Positions 47,720-56,343 of a DNA stretch of 64,000 nt are shown here, one piece after another. This DNA comes from Deltaproteobacteria bacterium (lineage in GTDB: Bacteria > Myxococcota_A > UBA9160 > UBA4427), in NCBI GenBank assembly GCA_002719955.1, contig PBFW01000024.1, forward strand, positions 1-64,000, in the 5' to 3' direction. The notes beneath the pieces were generated by a model that made no database searches, had not been told where the DNA came from, and was given only the letters and a program-made list of their open reading frames with translations. The translations under genes were made by a program, and so were the position numbers. Numbering within the stretch: position 1 is the stretch's first letter; each line of letters begins with the position of its first letter.

Positions 47720-47810
47720 TCGGGCCCCCTTCTCCTGATCTTGTGCTTCCCGGCTCGTCTGGTGGCGCGGGGGATGCGGGCGTCGCGCGCCGGGACGACA
47801 TGGCTCCGGC

Positions 47811-49385
47811 TCAGTTCACGAGACGGTCACCGTCCCAGAACGCCTCGCGGAGCTTGTATTTCTGAAGCTTGCCCGTCGCTGTTCGCGGCAGCTCCGCGAC
47901 GAAGCGGATCTGGGTCGGGCATTTGAAATGGGCCATGCGGTCGCGACAGAATTCGATCAACTCGTCTTCGCTCGCGGTCGCGTCCTCGCGCGTCACGATG
48001 AGCGCGACGGGTGTCTCTCCCCATTTTTCGTCGGGCACACCGATGACCGCGCACTCGAAGACGGCCGCGTGCTGGAAGAGGCAGTCCTCGATTTCGGGGC
48101 TGCTGATGTTTTCCCCGCCGGAGATGATCACATCCTTCTTTCGGTCGACGATATGGATGCTCTCGTTCTGGTCCCAGACCGCGAGGTCGCCGGTGTGGAA
48201 ATAGCCGTCATGGATCGCTTCGGCCGTCTGTTCCGGCTGTTGGTAGTAGCCGGCGAACACGACGTTAGAGCGCGCGCAGATCTCGCCGATGGCGACGCCA
48301 TCCTTGGGAACCGGTTTACCATCGTCGTCGAGCACCTGGAGATCGACGCCGATGCCCGCTACGCCGGCGCGTGAGCGGCGCTTCCAGTCCTCCTGTTCCG
48401 TGTTGGCGTCCGGGCGGGAGATCGTGAGGAGGGGGGCCGTCTCGGTCAGGCCGTAGAGCTGGATGAAATCCCACCCGAGCTCCTTCTCGAGACGTTCGAT
48501 GAAAGCGGCGGGCGGCGGCGCGCCAGCGACAGTGAACCGTGGCTTCGTCTTGAAGTCGAAGCGGTCGAGGTCCTCGGTGTCGAGGATCGTGCGCAACACG
48601 GCCGGGGCCATACACGCGAAGGTCACGCCCTCGTCGGCGATGAGGCGCATCATGTCTTCGCCATCGATCGCGCGCAGGATCACGTGGGTACCTGCCATCC
48701 CGGTCAACGCGAAGACCCCGCCCCAGCCGTTGCAATGGAACATGGGCAGCGTCCATAGCTCGACGTCCTCGTGGCGGAGGCTGTTGTGCACGATCATGTT
48801 GTAGGCGTTCAGGTAGGAATTGCGGTGCGTCATCATGACGCCCTTGGGACGACTGGTCGTTCCCGAGGTGTAGTTGATCGACACGATTTCGTTTTCACCG
48901 ATTGCGGGGCGGGTCGGCTTGTCTGCGCTTGCGCCTTCGAGTAGCGCATTCCATGAGGTCCAACCTTCTTTGGGTTCGCCCTCGTCCTGAGCGACGATCC
49001 AGTGCTTCACATCGGGGAGGCGCTCGCGGATTTCGTCGACGACATCCGTGTACTCCCAGTCGACCAGTACCGCGGATACACCGGAATGGTTCAGGATATA
49101 TTCGTGGTCCGCGGCGACCAAGCGATAGTTCAGCGGAACGAGGATGATCCCGACCTGGGCGGTCGCATAGAAGCTCTCGAGATAGAAATGCGAGTTGGGG
49201 CTGAGCATGCAAACTCGATCGCCGCGTTCGATCCCGAGATCGAGGAGTGCATGGGAGAGCCGGTCGACCCGCTCGTCGAGTTCGCGGTAGGTGATTCGGC
49301 GATCGCCATCGACGATGGCGACCTTGTTCGGATAGAGCCGGACGGCGCGGTCCAGAAAATCGCTGACGAGTAGCGGAACTTCCAT
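47811..49385 (-). CDS. AMP-dependent acyl-CoA synthetase/ligase
   Basis: A 524-residue ANL-superfamily enzyme. Motif A5-like INYTSGTTSRPKGVMMTH binds AMP and phosphate, then FIQLYGLTETAPLLTI, GYFHTGDLAVWDQNESIHIVD with the hinge Asp, and RKKDVIISGGENISSPEIED. The C-terminal catalytic Lys is in ELPRTATGKLQKYKLRE. The family forms acyl-adenylates and then acyl-CoA from fatty or aromatic acids. It is transcribed alone and divergent from the ClpP-like gene; the chain-length range is not evident. Confidence 0.9.
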   Translation of the reverse strand: MEVPLLVSDFLDRAVRLYPNKVAIVDGDRRITYRELDERVDRLSHALLDLGIERGDRVCMLSPNSHFYLESFYATAQVGIILVPLNYRLVAADHEYILNHSGVSAVLVDWEYTDVVDEIRERLPDVKHWIVAQDEGEPKEGWTSWNALLEGASADKPTRPAIGENEIVSINYTSGTTSRPKGVMMTHRNSYLNAYNMIVHNSLRHEDVELWTLPMFHCNGWGGVFALTGMAGTHVILRAIDGEDMMRLIADEGVTFACMAPAVLRTILDTEDLDRFDFKTKPRFTVAGAPPPAAFIERLEKELGWDFIQLYGLTETAPLLTISRPDANTEQEDWKRRSRAGVAGIGVDLQVLDDDGKPVPKDGVAIGEICARSNVVFAGYYQQPEQTAEAIHDGYFHTGDLAVWDQNESIHIVDRKKDVIISGGENISSPEIEDCLFQHAAVFECAVIGVPDEKWGETPVALIVTREDATASEDELIEFCRDRMAHFKCPTQIRFVAELPRTATGKLQKYKLREAFWDGDRLVN

Positions 49386-49663
49386 CTCATGAACTCCTTC
49401 AAAGCTCGGTGGCGGCCGCTGCGTGCGGTCGTCACCGGATCGCTCAGTGTAGTCAGCCGTCGCCGTTCGGGGGAGTCTCGGAACCCGACCGCGACCCGCG
49501 CGAGGTCCGGACGGCTGCTAACGTCGGGGCGGCCGTCGGCGGGTGTGGGGATCACTCGGCCGGATGCGCCCCTCCTTCGGAGGGGACGCCGGCGAGCCGG
49601 AGAAGAATCCAGCGAAGGGGTACGGCCGACCCCGACCAGCGGGTGGCCGAACGGGGGAAGAGG

Positions 49664-50308
49664 GTGAATCAGCGCGATCGTGATGAGTTTCGGGGATCGA
49701 CCGAGGGGCCGGCACGAAACAGGGTCGGGGGCACGACCGCGGAAGCGGATGCAAAGGAAGCGCGCGACGAGAGCATGGGCCTGCGCATGCTTCAAACCCG
49801 GACCGTGCTGGTCTCGGGTGGTGTCGATGCCAAACTCGCCGAGAAAGTGATCGCTCAGCTGCTGATCCTGGATGCGGAAAACCATGACCCGATCCGCGTG
49901 ATGATCACCTCCCAGGGCGGTCACGTGGACTCGGGCTTCGCCATCCACGACACGCTCCGCTTTATCGATTCGCCCATTATCACGATTGGCACCGGCTGGG
50001 TCGCCAGCATCGCGGTCCCGATTCTCTTCGGCGCGCCCAAAGAGCGGCGCTACTCGCTGCCCAACACGCGCTTCCTGCTACACCAGCCCTCGGGTGGGGC
50101 CGGGGGGCAGGCGAGCGATATTCGCATCGAAGCGGAAGAGATCCTGAAGGTCCGGGAGCGTCTCAATCGACTGATCGCCGACGAAACCGGTCAGCCCATC
50201 GAGAAGGTGGCCCAGGACAGCGACCGCAATTTCTGGATGGACGCCGCACAGGCCGAGGAATACGGCCTCGTCGGTCAGGTCATCTCGACGGCCGCTGAAC
50301 TCGCGTAG
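49664..50308 (+). CDS. ClpP-like ATP-dependent protease proteolytic subunit
   Basis: The GTG at 49664 gives a 214-residue protein; an ATG at 49775 is an alternative and would remove a polar N-terminal extension. The Clp protease fold is clear: MITSQGGHVDSGFAIHDTLRF, GTGWVASIAVPILFG with the catalytic Ser, and FLLHQPSGGAGG with the His. The Asp lies near the segment SDRNFWMDAAQAEEYGLV. It belongs to the side subgroup with longer N-termini rather than the classical ClpP. No ClpX or ClpA gene is nearby, so it may be used by an ATPase elsewhere. A hairpin (CCCCTCC, TTC, GGAGGGG) at 49569-49585 lies upstream without a T-run. Confidence 0.85.
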   Translation: MNQRDRDEFRGSTEGPARNRVGGTTAEADAKEARDESMGLRMLQTRTVLVSGGVDAKLAEKVIAQLLILDAENHDPIRVMITSQGGHVDSGFAIHDTLRFIDSPIITIGTGWVASIAVPILFGAPKERRYSLPNTRFLLHQPSGGAGGQASDIRIEAEEILKVRERLNRLIADETGQPIEKVAQDSDRNFWMDAAQAEEYGLVGQVISTAAELA

Positions 50309-50329
50309 TCGAGTTCCGATCCATCGCTT

Positions 50330-50659
50330 TTAGAGCGCGAATGATTCGCCGCAGCCGCAGGTTTCGGTCGCGCCGGGATGGTTGATCTTGAAGCCGGCGT
50401 CATTCAGCGAGTCGGAGAAATCGATCGTGATTCCTTCGAGATAGGTCGCGCTTTCGACATCGACCCAGACCTTGAGCCCGTGGAAATCGAGCTCGTCGTC
50501 GTCCTCCGCGCGCGTCTCGTCGAAGAGGAGTTCGTAACGCATGCCGCTGCAGCCGCCATTTCGAACCGCGACCCGGAGTCCGCCTTCGGCGCGATCGCTG
50601 GCAGTGAGCAGGGCCTTGGCCTTGTCGGCCGCGGCATCGGTCAGCGCGAGATCGACCAT
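50330..50659 (-). CDS. Iron-sulfur cluster assembly accessory protein (IscA/ErpA family)
   Basis: The start at 50659 (MVDLALTDAAADKAKALL) has AGGAAAGGAATCCAGG upstream; a longer frame from 50689 is less likely. The 109-residue protein carries the three conserved Cys, one in RNGGCSGMRYEL and two in ETCGCGESF. Members carry or insert Fe-S clusters. It overlaps the end of the Rrf2 regulator gene, so the two are co-transcribed. Confidence 0.9.
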   Translation of the reverse strand: MVDLALTDAAADKAKALLTASDRAEGGLRVAVRNGGCSGMRYELLFDETRAEDDDELDFHGLKVWVDVESATYLEGITIDFSDSLNDAGFKINHPGATETCGCGESFAL

Positions 50660-51237
50660 CCTGGATTCCTTTCCTGATCGCTCGGCCACGCCGGATGCGA
50701 GGCCGGTCGACCCGCCGCCCGAGGGGCGCCGTGTGGCGTTGGGGCGACTGTGTCCATCCGAGCCTTCGTCGTCTGCGCGACGGGAAGATCGATTCGGTCC
50801 GGGCGATGGAGCGCGCCCTCGCAGAGGTCGGCAAGCGATACCGCTTCGAGCGAAGAGCGGATTTCCTCACCGAGCCGCCGCCAGAGTGAGGTCACCGCAC
50901 AGGTCGTCGTGCGCCGGCAGTCGACGCGGTCTTCGGGGTGGCAATCGCAGATCGCCTCGGGCAGGAAACTCTCATCGAGGGCCCGGATGGCGTCCCAGAC
51001 ACTGATCTCCGTCGCTCGCCGGGTCAGGCGATATCCGCCCGCCGCGCCACGGGTGCTCTCAACGAGTCCGGCCAGCCTGAGCTGGCGCATCAATTTGGCG
51101 GCGTAGACGTCGGAAATGCCCTCGCCGGCGGCGATCTGTGCGATCGGGACGAGACCCCCGAGTCCGGCTCCGAGGTTGCAACGGGCGACCTGGAGCAGGC
51201 AGCGGAGTCCCACATCTTCGCGTGCGAGGAGATGCAT
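50641..51237 (-). CDS. Rrf2-family regulator (IscR-like)
   Basis: A 198-residue protein with an N-terminal winged helix (MHLLAREDVGLRCLLQVA, IAAGEGISDVYAAKLMRQL, RGAAGGYRLTRRATEIS). Cys residues in ICDCHPEDRVDCRRTTTCAV are positioned where IscR-type proteins bind an Fe-S cluster. The C-terminal 60 residues are a longer, proline- and arginine-rich tail, reading through the start of the IscA gene. It probably senses Fe-S status and controls its own operon. Confidence 0.85.
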   Translation of the reverse strand: MHLLAREDVGLRCLLQVARCNLGAGLGGLVPIAQIAAGEGISDVYAAKLMRQLRLAGLVESTRGAAGGYRLTRRATEISVWDAIRALDESFLPEAICDCHPEDRVDCRRTTTCAVTSLWRRLGEEIRSSLEAVSLADLCEGALHRPDRIDLPVAQTTKARMDTVAPTPHGAPRAAGRPASHPAWPSDQERNPGWSISR

Positions 51238-51244
51238 CGGGCAG

Positions 51245-51272
51245 ATCCTAGGATATGATACTCATTGGTCAA
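51245..51272 (-). promoter_or_regulatory. Candidate promoter of the Rrf2-IscA operon
   Basis: On the minus strand TTGACC (51272-51267) and TAGGAT (51250-51245) are separated by 16 bases, a plausible sigma-70 promoter. It lies 7 bases before the ATG of the Rrf2 gene, so the transcript leader would be very short or absent. An Rrf2-binding operator could overlap, but no clear match was found. Confidence 0.45.
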
Positions 51273-51427
51273 GAATTTGCGTTCCGACTCGCAGATAGGC
51301 GGCAAGTTCGGCGTACCGCCTCTAGAAGGGCGCGAGAAGGGGCAGGAAATGCGAGCGCCTTTCGGCGATCGCTGCGAGTATATTCGGCCTGGATCCTCGA
51401 TCTCGTGCCTGTTTCGGAGTTTCCCCT

Positions 51428-52486
51428 GTGACGCCCCCTGAATCCCAGCCGACAGTCGCCCCCGCGCTGACCGACCAATTTGCGCGCCCGCTCCGGGATC
51501 TGCGGATCTCGGTCCTGGATCGCTGCAATTATCGCTGTCCCTATTGCATGCCGACCGAGGTCTTCGGCGAGAAATATCAATTTCTGCCGCGTGAGAAGCT
51601 ACTGACCTTCGAGGAGATCGAGCGTCTCGTGCGGATTTTTCTCGACTTCGGGGTCGAAAAGATCCGCATCACGGGCGGCGAACCGCTCCTTCGACACGGG
51701 CTCCAGGATCTGATCGGCCGGCTTCGCGCCCTCGACGACCGACTCGATATCGCGCTCACGACCAATGGCAGCCTGCTTCCGAAATGGGCCGGGTCCCTCG
51801 CCAAAGCGGGCCTTCGCCGCATCACGGTCTCCCTCGACAGTCTCGATCCTGATATCTATCACCGGATGAACGGCGAGCGATTCGGCGTCGAACGCGTACT
51901 CGAGGGCATCGCCGCGGCGGAATCCGTGGGCCTCGGTCCGATCAAGATCAACTGTGTCGTCCAGCGTGGCGTGAACGATGACGGCCTCGTCGATCTGGCG
52001 CGGCATTTCCATGGAACGGGCCATATCCTGCGTTTCATCGAGTTCATGGACGTCGGTACACGCAACCAGTGGGATCTCGAACAGGTGGTTGACGCCTCCG
52101 AAATCGTCGAGCGCATCGGCGCCGAGATCCCCCTCGAACCCGCCGATCCCAACTATGTCGGCGAGGTCGCGACCCGCTGGCGTTATGCGGATGGGGGCGG
52201 CGAGATCGGCGTGATTGCGAGCGTCTCCGCACCCTTCTGCGGCGATTGTACGCGGGCGCGACTCACGACCGAGGGCTCGCTCGTGACGTGTCTATTCGCC
52301 GACGGCGGCGTCGACCTGCGGGCACCCATGCGGGCTGGTGCAGACGACGAGGCGCTGCGCGCGGCCATCTCGTCGACGTGGACGACACGCAAAGATCGCT
52401 ATAGCGAGGAGCGCGGCGAGTTGTTGCAGGTCGAGGGGACGACACCCAGCCGCGAGCGCGTGGAGATGTATCAGATCGGCGGCTGA
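51428..52486 (+). CDS. moaA: GTP 3',8-cyclase MoaA (molybdenum cofactor)
   Basis: A 352-residue radical-SAM enzyme that makes the first intermediate of molybdopterin from GTP. The N-terminal cluster motif is LDRCNYRCPYCMP (CxxxCxxC). The C-terminal cluster ligands are in FCGDCTRARLTTEGSLVTCLF. RITGGEPLLRHGLQDL is the SAM-binding GGEP motif. The protein starts with a GTG at 51428. The C-terminal GG dipeptide (YQIGG) that acts in catalysis is present. No other moa gene is in the window. Confidence 0.94.
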   Translation: MTPPESQPTVAPALTDQFARPLRDLRISVLDRCNYRCPYCMPTEVFGEKYQFLPREKLLTFEEIERLVRIFLDFGVEKIRITGGEPLLRHGLQDLIGRLRALDDRLDIALTTNGSLLPKWAGSLAKAGLRRITVSLDSLDPDIYHRMNGERFGVERVLEGIAAAESVGLGPIKINCVVQRGVNDDGLVDLARHFHGTGHILRFIEFMDVGTRNQWDLEQVVDASEIVERIGAEIPLEPADPNYVGEVATRWRYADGGGEIGVIASVSAPFCGDCTRARLTTEGSLVTCLFADGGVDLRAPMRAGADDEALRAAISSTWTTRKDRYSEERGELLQVEGTTPSRERVEMYQIGG

Positions 52487-52492
52487 CAAAAT

Positions 52493-52502
52493 CCCCCCCC
52501 CC
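52493..52502 (+). repeat. Homopolymer run of ten C
   Basis: A run of ten C directly after the moaA stop codon. It has no obvious function in this position; such runs are prone to length change or sequencing error. Confidence 0.9.
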
Positions 52503-52512
52503 TTGTTTCCAG

Positions 52513-52719
52513 CTACTTAGATATGCCAGTTGCGTCCGTGGTGACGCCTGTTGACGTTTTGGTGACGTGCCACGAATCGAGCTCCGCGAGCAGGTCCGGC
52601 GGCAGATATCCCTCCGGCACGATCCACGGATTCTGGTAGGTCTCGATCGCCATGTACTTCGCGTAGTACTTCTCGGTCGTTGCTGCTGCATTGCTAATAT
52701 CACACAGCTTGGTGGTCAA
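52513..52719 (-). other. Possible gene remnant or small unknown protein
   Basis: A 68-residue frame with a protein-like composition (AIETYQNPWIVPEGYLPPDL) unlike the arginine-rich shadows around it. I do not recognise the family. It lies in a region of decayed genes and lacks a convincing RBS. It may be the remains of a longer gene that ran on this strand. Confidence 0.25.
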
Positions 52720-52772
52720 GCGAAATCTCTAACTCAACGGTTGGTGTCGGATTTTTGGGCTTGCCACAGGAG

Positions 52773-53012
52773 TTACTTGTCAGAACGCCTAGCATCGGCG
52801 GTGCCGAAAGCGCTGCTTGAACGTTCTATCCGCCTCGGTCGTCTGCATGCGCAGGTCCCGAGCTGCCAGCCGATCATCTCGGCGCGCGCGTCGGATATTC
52901 GGGTGAGCGCTGCGACGTGGTAGACGCCGTCGACGAGGTACTCGACGCCGCTCTCAAATTTGACGGCCCCGGGGGTGTGGAGCGTGATGCGGTCTTCGTG
53001 TCGCGTGGACAT
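52773..53012 (-). pseudogene. N-terminal remnant, possibly of a DAPG-hydrolase-like protein
   Basis: From an ATG at 53012 the frame reads MSTRHEDRITLHTPGAVKFE and then YHVAALTRISDARAEMIGWQ, which weakly resembles the start of DAPG-hydrolase-like proteins. Immediately after it, the family-like continuation MQTTEADRTF is in another frame, indicating a frameshift near 52860. No further domain follows. I take it as decayed; the family name is tentative. Confidence 0.35.
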
Positions 53013-53142
53013 CCCTGCTTCGCGAGATCCAGCCCTGTCCATCTGCCCGATTGCGGTCGAGTGGCGATTCCGCCCCCCGGCCAAGTTTGTCATTCGGGTC
53101 TATCCTGATTCCCGACACACGAGCGCAGCGGGGAACGTGACC

Positions 53143-54747
53143 ATGAGCGAAGACGTCGCCGACGTATTGATCATCGGGGCCGGGGCATCGGGGGCTGCCG
53201 CTGCCTGGAGCCTCTCCGATACGGGGATGCGGATCGTCTGCTTGGAGCAGGGCGGGTGGGTGGACCCGACGGAGTACCCGACGAACGCCGCGAACTGGGA
53301 GAGCCAGTCGTTCGGGCCCTACGCCGTCGACCCGAACGTGCGCGGGCTCGAGACGGACTACCCGATCAACAACGACGACTCGGAGTGCGTTGTCGTGAAT
53401 TTCAACGGCGTCGGTGGGAGCACGATCCTCTACGGCGCCCATTTCCCGAGGCTCCACCCCTCCGACTTCAAGGTGAAGACCCTCGACGGTGTCGCCGACG
53501 ACTGGCCGATCGACTACGCGACCCTCGAGCCCTATTTCGTCGAGAACGATCGGATCATGGGCGTGTCGGGACTGGCCGGCGATCCGATGTATCCGCCCAA
53601 GCAGCCACCGCTGCCGCCGCTCGCGATGGGCCTCGTTGGTGAGACGGTGGCGCGCGGGTACAACAAGCTCGGTTGGCATTGGTGGCCCTCCGATAGCGCG
53701 ATCATCTCCGAGCCCTACGATGGGCGCGACCGCTGCCTGAACCTCGGTCCTTGCCTGAGCGGTTGCTCCCAGGGCGGCAAGTCGAGCACCGACATCACCT
53801 ACTGGCCCCGGGCGGTCCAGCGCGGGGTCGAGCTGCGGACACGTTGTCGCGTCCGCGAGATCGCGGTCGATGACGAGGGCATGGCCAAGGGCGTCCACTA
53901 CTACGATGAGAACGGGGACGAACGGTTCCAGCGGGCCGAGATCGTGATCATGGCGTGCAATGGGATCGGAACGCCGCGCATCCTCCTCAATTCGAAGTCG
54001 TCACAGTTCCCGGATGGGCTCGCGAATCGCAGCGGTCTCGTCGGCAAGAACCTGATGTTCCACGCGTTCGGCTTCGTGCAGGGGCTCTTCGACGAGCGCC
54101 TCGACAGCCACAAGGGACCCCAGGCCTGCTGCATCCTGAGCAAACAGTTCTACGAGACCGATTCGTCTCGTGGCTTCGTTCGTGGATACAACATGCAGAT
54201 CAGCCGTGGAACCGGGCCGCTCTCGACGGCGATGGCGGGATTCGCGACGGGGCAGATTCCGTGGGGTGAGGGCCATCACGAGGCCTTTGCGAAGCGTTTC
54301 GATCACGTTGCGGCCATCGGTATCGTCGGCGAGGACCTCCCGGAGGAGCACAACCGCGTGACCCTCGATCCCGAGCTCGTCGACTCCGATGGAATCCCTG
54401 CGCCGAAGATCACCTACAAGTATGGCGAGAACAGCCTGAAGATGATCCAGCACGGGCTCGCACGCGGCGAAGAAGTCATGCGCGCCGCCGGCGCCTACGA
54501 GGTCTCGAGTGGCGGCCCGCTGCGCCCGACGGGATGGCACCTGCTGGGCACCGCGCGGATGGGCAACGACCCGGGGAACTCTGTCGTGAACCCCTGGGGC
54601 CGCAGCCACGACGTGAAGAACCTCTTCATCATCGACGGTAGCATTTTCGTCACATCCGGCGGCGTGAACCCGGCGAGTACGATCCAGGCCTGCGCCCTCT
54701 ACATCGCCGACTCGATCAAGAAGAACCTGTCGAACCTCTTCGACTGA
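53143..54747 (+). CDS. GMC family FAD-dependent oxidoreductase (second copy type)
   Basis: The start at 53143 (MSEDVADVLIIGAGASG) is where the FAD-binding Rossmann domain begins; the frame before it is shadow or remnant. The 534-residue product has AAAAWSLSDTGMRIVCLEQGG, the GMC block FNGVGGSTILYGAHFPR, the cysteine segment CLNLGPCLSGCSQGGKSS and the C-terminal WHLLGTARMGNDPGNSVV and IDGSIFVTSGGVNPASTIQA. The pattern fits the gluconate-dehydrogenase-like flavoprotein group. A small partner follows after 14 bases. It is not closely similar to the first GMC at 16705. Confidence 0.88.
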   Translation: MSEDVADVLIIGAGASGAAAAWSLSDTGMRIVCLEQGGWVDPTEYPTNAANWESQSFGPYAVDPNVRGLETDYPINNDDSECVVVNFNGVGGSTILYGAHFPRLHPSDFKVKTLDGVADDWPIDYATLEPYFVENDRIMGVSGLAGDPMYPPKQPPLPPLAMGLVGETVARGYNKLGWHWWPSDSAIISEPYDGRDRCLNLGPCLSGCSQGGKSSTDITYWPRAVQRGVELRTRCRVREIAVDDEGMAKGVHYYDENGDERFQRAEIVIMACNGIGTPRILLNSKSSQFPDGLANRSGLVGKNLMFHAFGFVQGLFDERLDSHKGPQACCILSKQFYETDSSRGFVRGYNMQISRGTGPLSTAMAGFATGQIPWGEGHHEAFAKRFDHVAAIGIVGEDLPEEHNRVTLDPELVDSDGIPAPKITYKYGENSLKMIQHGLARGEEVMRAAGAYEVSSGGPLRPTGWHLLGTARMGNDPGNSVVNPWGRSHDVKNLFIIDGSIFVTSGGVNPASTIQACALYIADSIKKNLSNLFD

Positions 54748-54761
54748 GCCAGGAGAGAACG

Positions 54762-55178
54762 ATGTCGAACGAATCCGTGCTCCGAGCCCTCCTCGATACG
54801 CTCGTCCCCGCTAGCGAGGACGGTCGCATGCCGAGTGCCTGCGAAGTCGGCTTCGATGCCTTCCTCGTGACCCAGGCTGAGGCCGTAGCCCCTGCGCTCC
54901 AGGCGATTCTCGCGCAGCTCGGCGACGACTTCGCCACGCTCTCTGCCGAGGCGCGCCACGAGAAGGTGACTGAGATCGGTGCGTCCGAGCCGGCGCTCTT
55001 TGCCGGCCTGCTCGCGCACGTCTACGACTGCTACTACCAGAACGACCGCGTTCGCCGCGCGATCGGCGTCGTGCAGGGCCCCGTCTTTCCACAAGGGAAC
55101 GAGGTCGCCCGAGGAGATCTGACGCTGCTCGATCCGGTGATTGAGAACAGCGATCAGTATCGGTATCGCGAGCCGTAG
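54762..55178 (+). CDS. Gluconate 2-dehydrogenase subunit 3-like protein
   Basis: A 138-residue protein preceded by CAGGAGAGAACG. It contains the subunit-3 pattern VLRALLDTLVPASEDGRMPS, then helical EARHEKVTEIGASEP and the end YYQNDRVRRAIGVV. In the known enzyme this subunit helps export or attach the flavoprotein to the membrane. No Tat signal is obvious here. It forms a two-gene unit with the GMC gene. Confidence 0.78.
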   Translation: MSNESVLRALLDTLVPASEDGRMPSACEVGFDAFLVTQAEAVAPALQAILAQLGDDFATLSAEARHEKVTEIGASEPALFAGLLAHVYDCYYQNDRVRRAIGVVQGPVFPQGNEVARGDLTLLDPVIENSDQYRYREP

Positions 55179-55204
55179 ATCCGGCGTTCCATCCGAGAGA
55201 CAGC

Positions 55205-55618
55205 ATGCCGAGCACGGACCCCGGAATCCATCTCGCCGAGCGCGATGGAGTCGCGGCGAGGACCCTCGGCGACGGACGCGCGAACGCGATTGGACGTGCG
55301 TTTCTCGGGGAGATGGGCGAGCGCCTCGACGAGATCTCTTGCCGGCGCACACGATACCCAAATCGGGGCGATCAGGAGGTCAACGATCGCTCCGAGCAGA
55401 GCCCTTCGATGGCGGAGCCTTTCTATCTGGGCGATTGGCTCGGCATGATCTTGGGCAGCGAGATCGCAAACAATCACGTCTGGCGACCCGCGATGAATCC
55501 AATTTCTGATGGTCGATCGTGGGATGTCCAGCTCGGGAAAGAGGTCTCGATCTCCGGACTCGCAGATTGAATCTTGGATTCGGTAGTCGTAGGTTCTTCG
55601 AGAGCGGAGCGCTTCCAT
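55205..55618 (-). pseudogene. Transposase N-terminal remnant
   Basis: From an ATG at 55618 the frame reads RRTYDYRIQDSICESGDRDLFP, then LDIPRSTIRNWIHRGSP and ERLRHRRALLGAIVDLLIA. This is the N-terminal helix-turn-helix and coiled region of a common group of integrase-core transposases (PRST..WIRRG, LRHR pattern). The DDE catalytic core is missing. I see no flanking inverted repeats. It is a decayed insertion sequence and marks this end as accessory DNA. Confidence 0.6.
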
Positions 55619-55827
55619 TATTTGGAGCGTATCGGTAGAACCCTGGGGTGAGGGTGGGAGGGCTCGAAAATGCCCCGCGCTTTCAAGGCGTTGCCATTGC
55701 AACGCCTGAGATCCAGAATGTCATGAGACGGCGCACGGTCGCCCATTGGGGCGTCGTTGAACTGCGATTGAGCACCGACGCCTCAAAGGGTCACGAACCC
55801 GTGATGATCGAGGCTCGGCCCAGAGGC

Positions 55828-56343
55828 CTACTCGACGATGGCCAAGATCGATTCGAGGGCACGACGCGCTCGTACGACGACCTGTTCGTGATTCACTCCT
55901 CCGAGCGGGTGTTCGACACTGACTACACGAGGAGAGAAGCCCTTGAACTCCCCAAGTTCGCGAGCCAGGGCCTCGAACTTGGAGGTGGCGATCACGATGC
56001 ACGGAATGCCGCGGCGCTCGAGTTCCATCTGGTCGTGGAGACTCCACGACGTGCAGGAGCCTCAATCCGAGCTGGCGGCCACCGCGAAGTTGGCCTCGGT
56101 CGCAATCTGGTCGAGCAGGGCGGGCGCTGCAGCGACCGAAGCATTCGGCTTTGTGTAGTGATGAATCGAGGCCCCGAGTCGTTCTTCGAGTCGACTGCCG
56201 AGTTCAGCGAGCAGCCCGGCGGCGTTGGCCTTGCGATTATCGAACAAAGCGATCGAGATGGGCGCGGAACCCGGTTTTGGCATCGAGGCCAGCTGCGTAG
56301 CAGCCGGGGACTGCCGTCCTTCAGGAGAGTGGATCCAGACCAT
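55828..56343 (-). CDS. UGSC-motif selenoprotein (in-frame TGA read as selenocysteine)
   Basis: The ATG at 56343 has AAGGAGG (56355-56349 on the minus strand), an almost ideal Shine-Dalgarno. The N-terminal part reads ISIALFDNRKANAAGLLAEL and then LLDQIATEANFAVAASSD. A TGA (56064-56062) follows at codon 94. Translation in the same frame continues GSCTSWSLHDQMELERRGIP, then VIATSKFEALARELGEFKGF and EHPLGGVNHEQVVVRARRAL to a TGA stop. Relatives carry DCGSC or DUGSC at that point; the family is named after this motif. The TGA is thus very probably selenocysteine, and the full protein has 171 residues. The hairpin at 56032-56050 supports it. Function is unknown. It lies 93 bases downstream of the 349-residue gene. 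Confidence 0.88.
56032..56064 (-). promoter_or_regulatory. Bacterial SECIS-like hairpin after the TGA
   Basis: Eleven bases after the TGA an inverted repeat GTCGTGGAGTCTCCACGAC (minus strand, 56050-56032) forms 8 base pairs with a GUC loop. The loop begins 19 bases after the TGA, inside the 16-37 base window reported for bacterial SECIS. E. coli fdhF has a similar stem with a GGUC loop. The sequence also encodes TSWSLHD, so part of the symmetry could be coding constraint. Confidence 0.7.
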
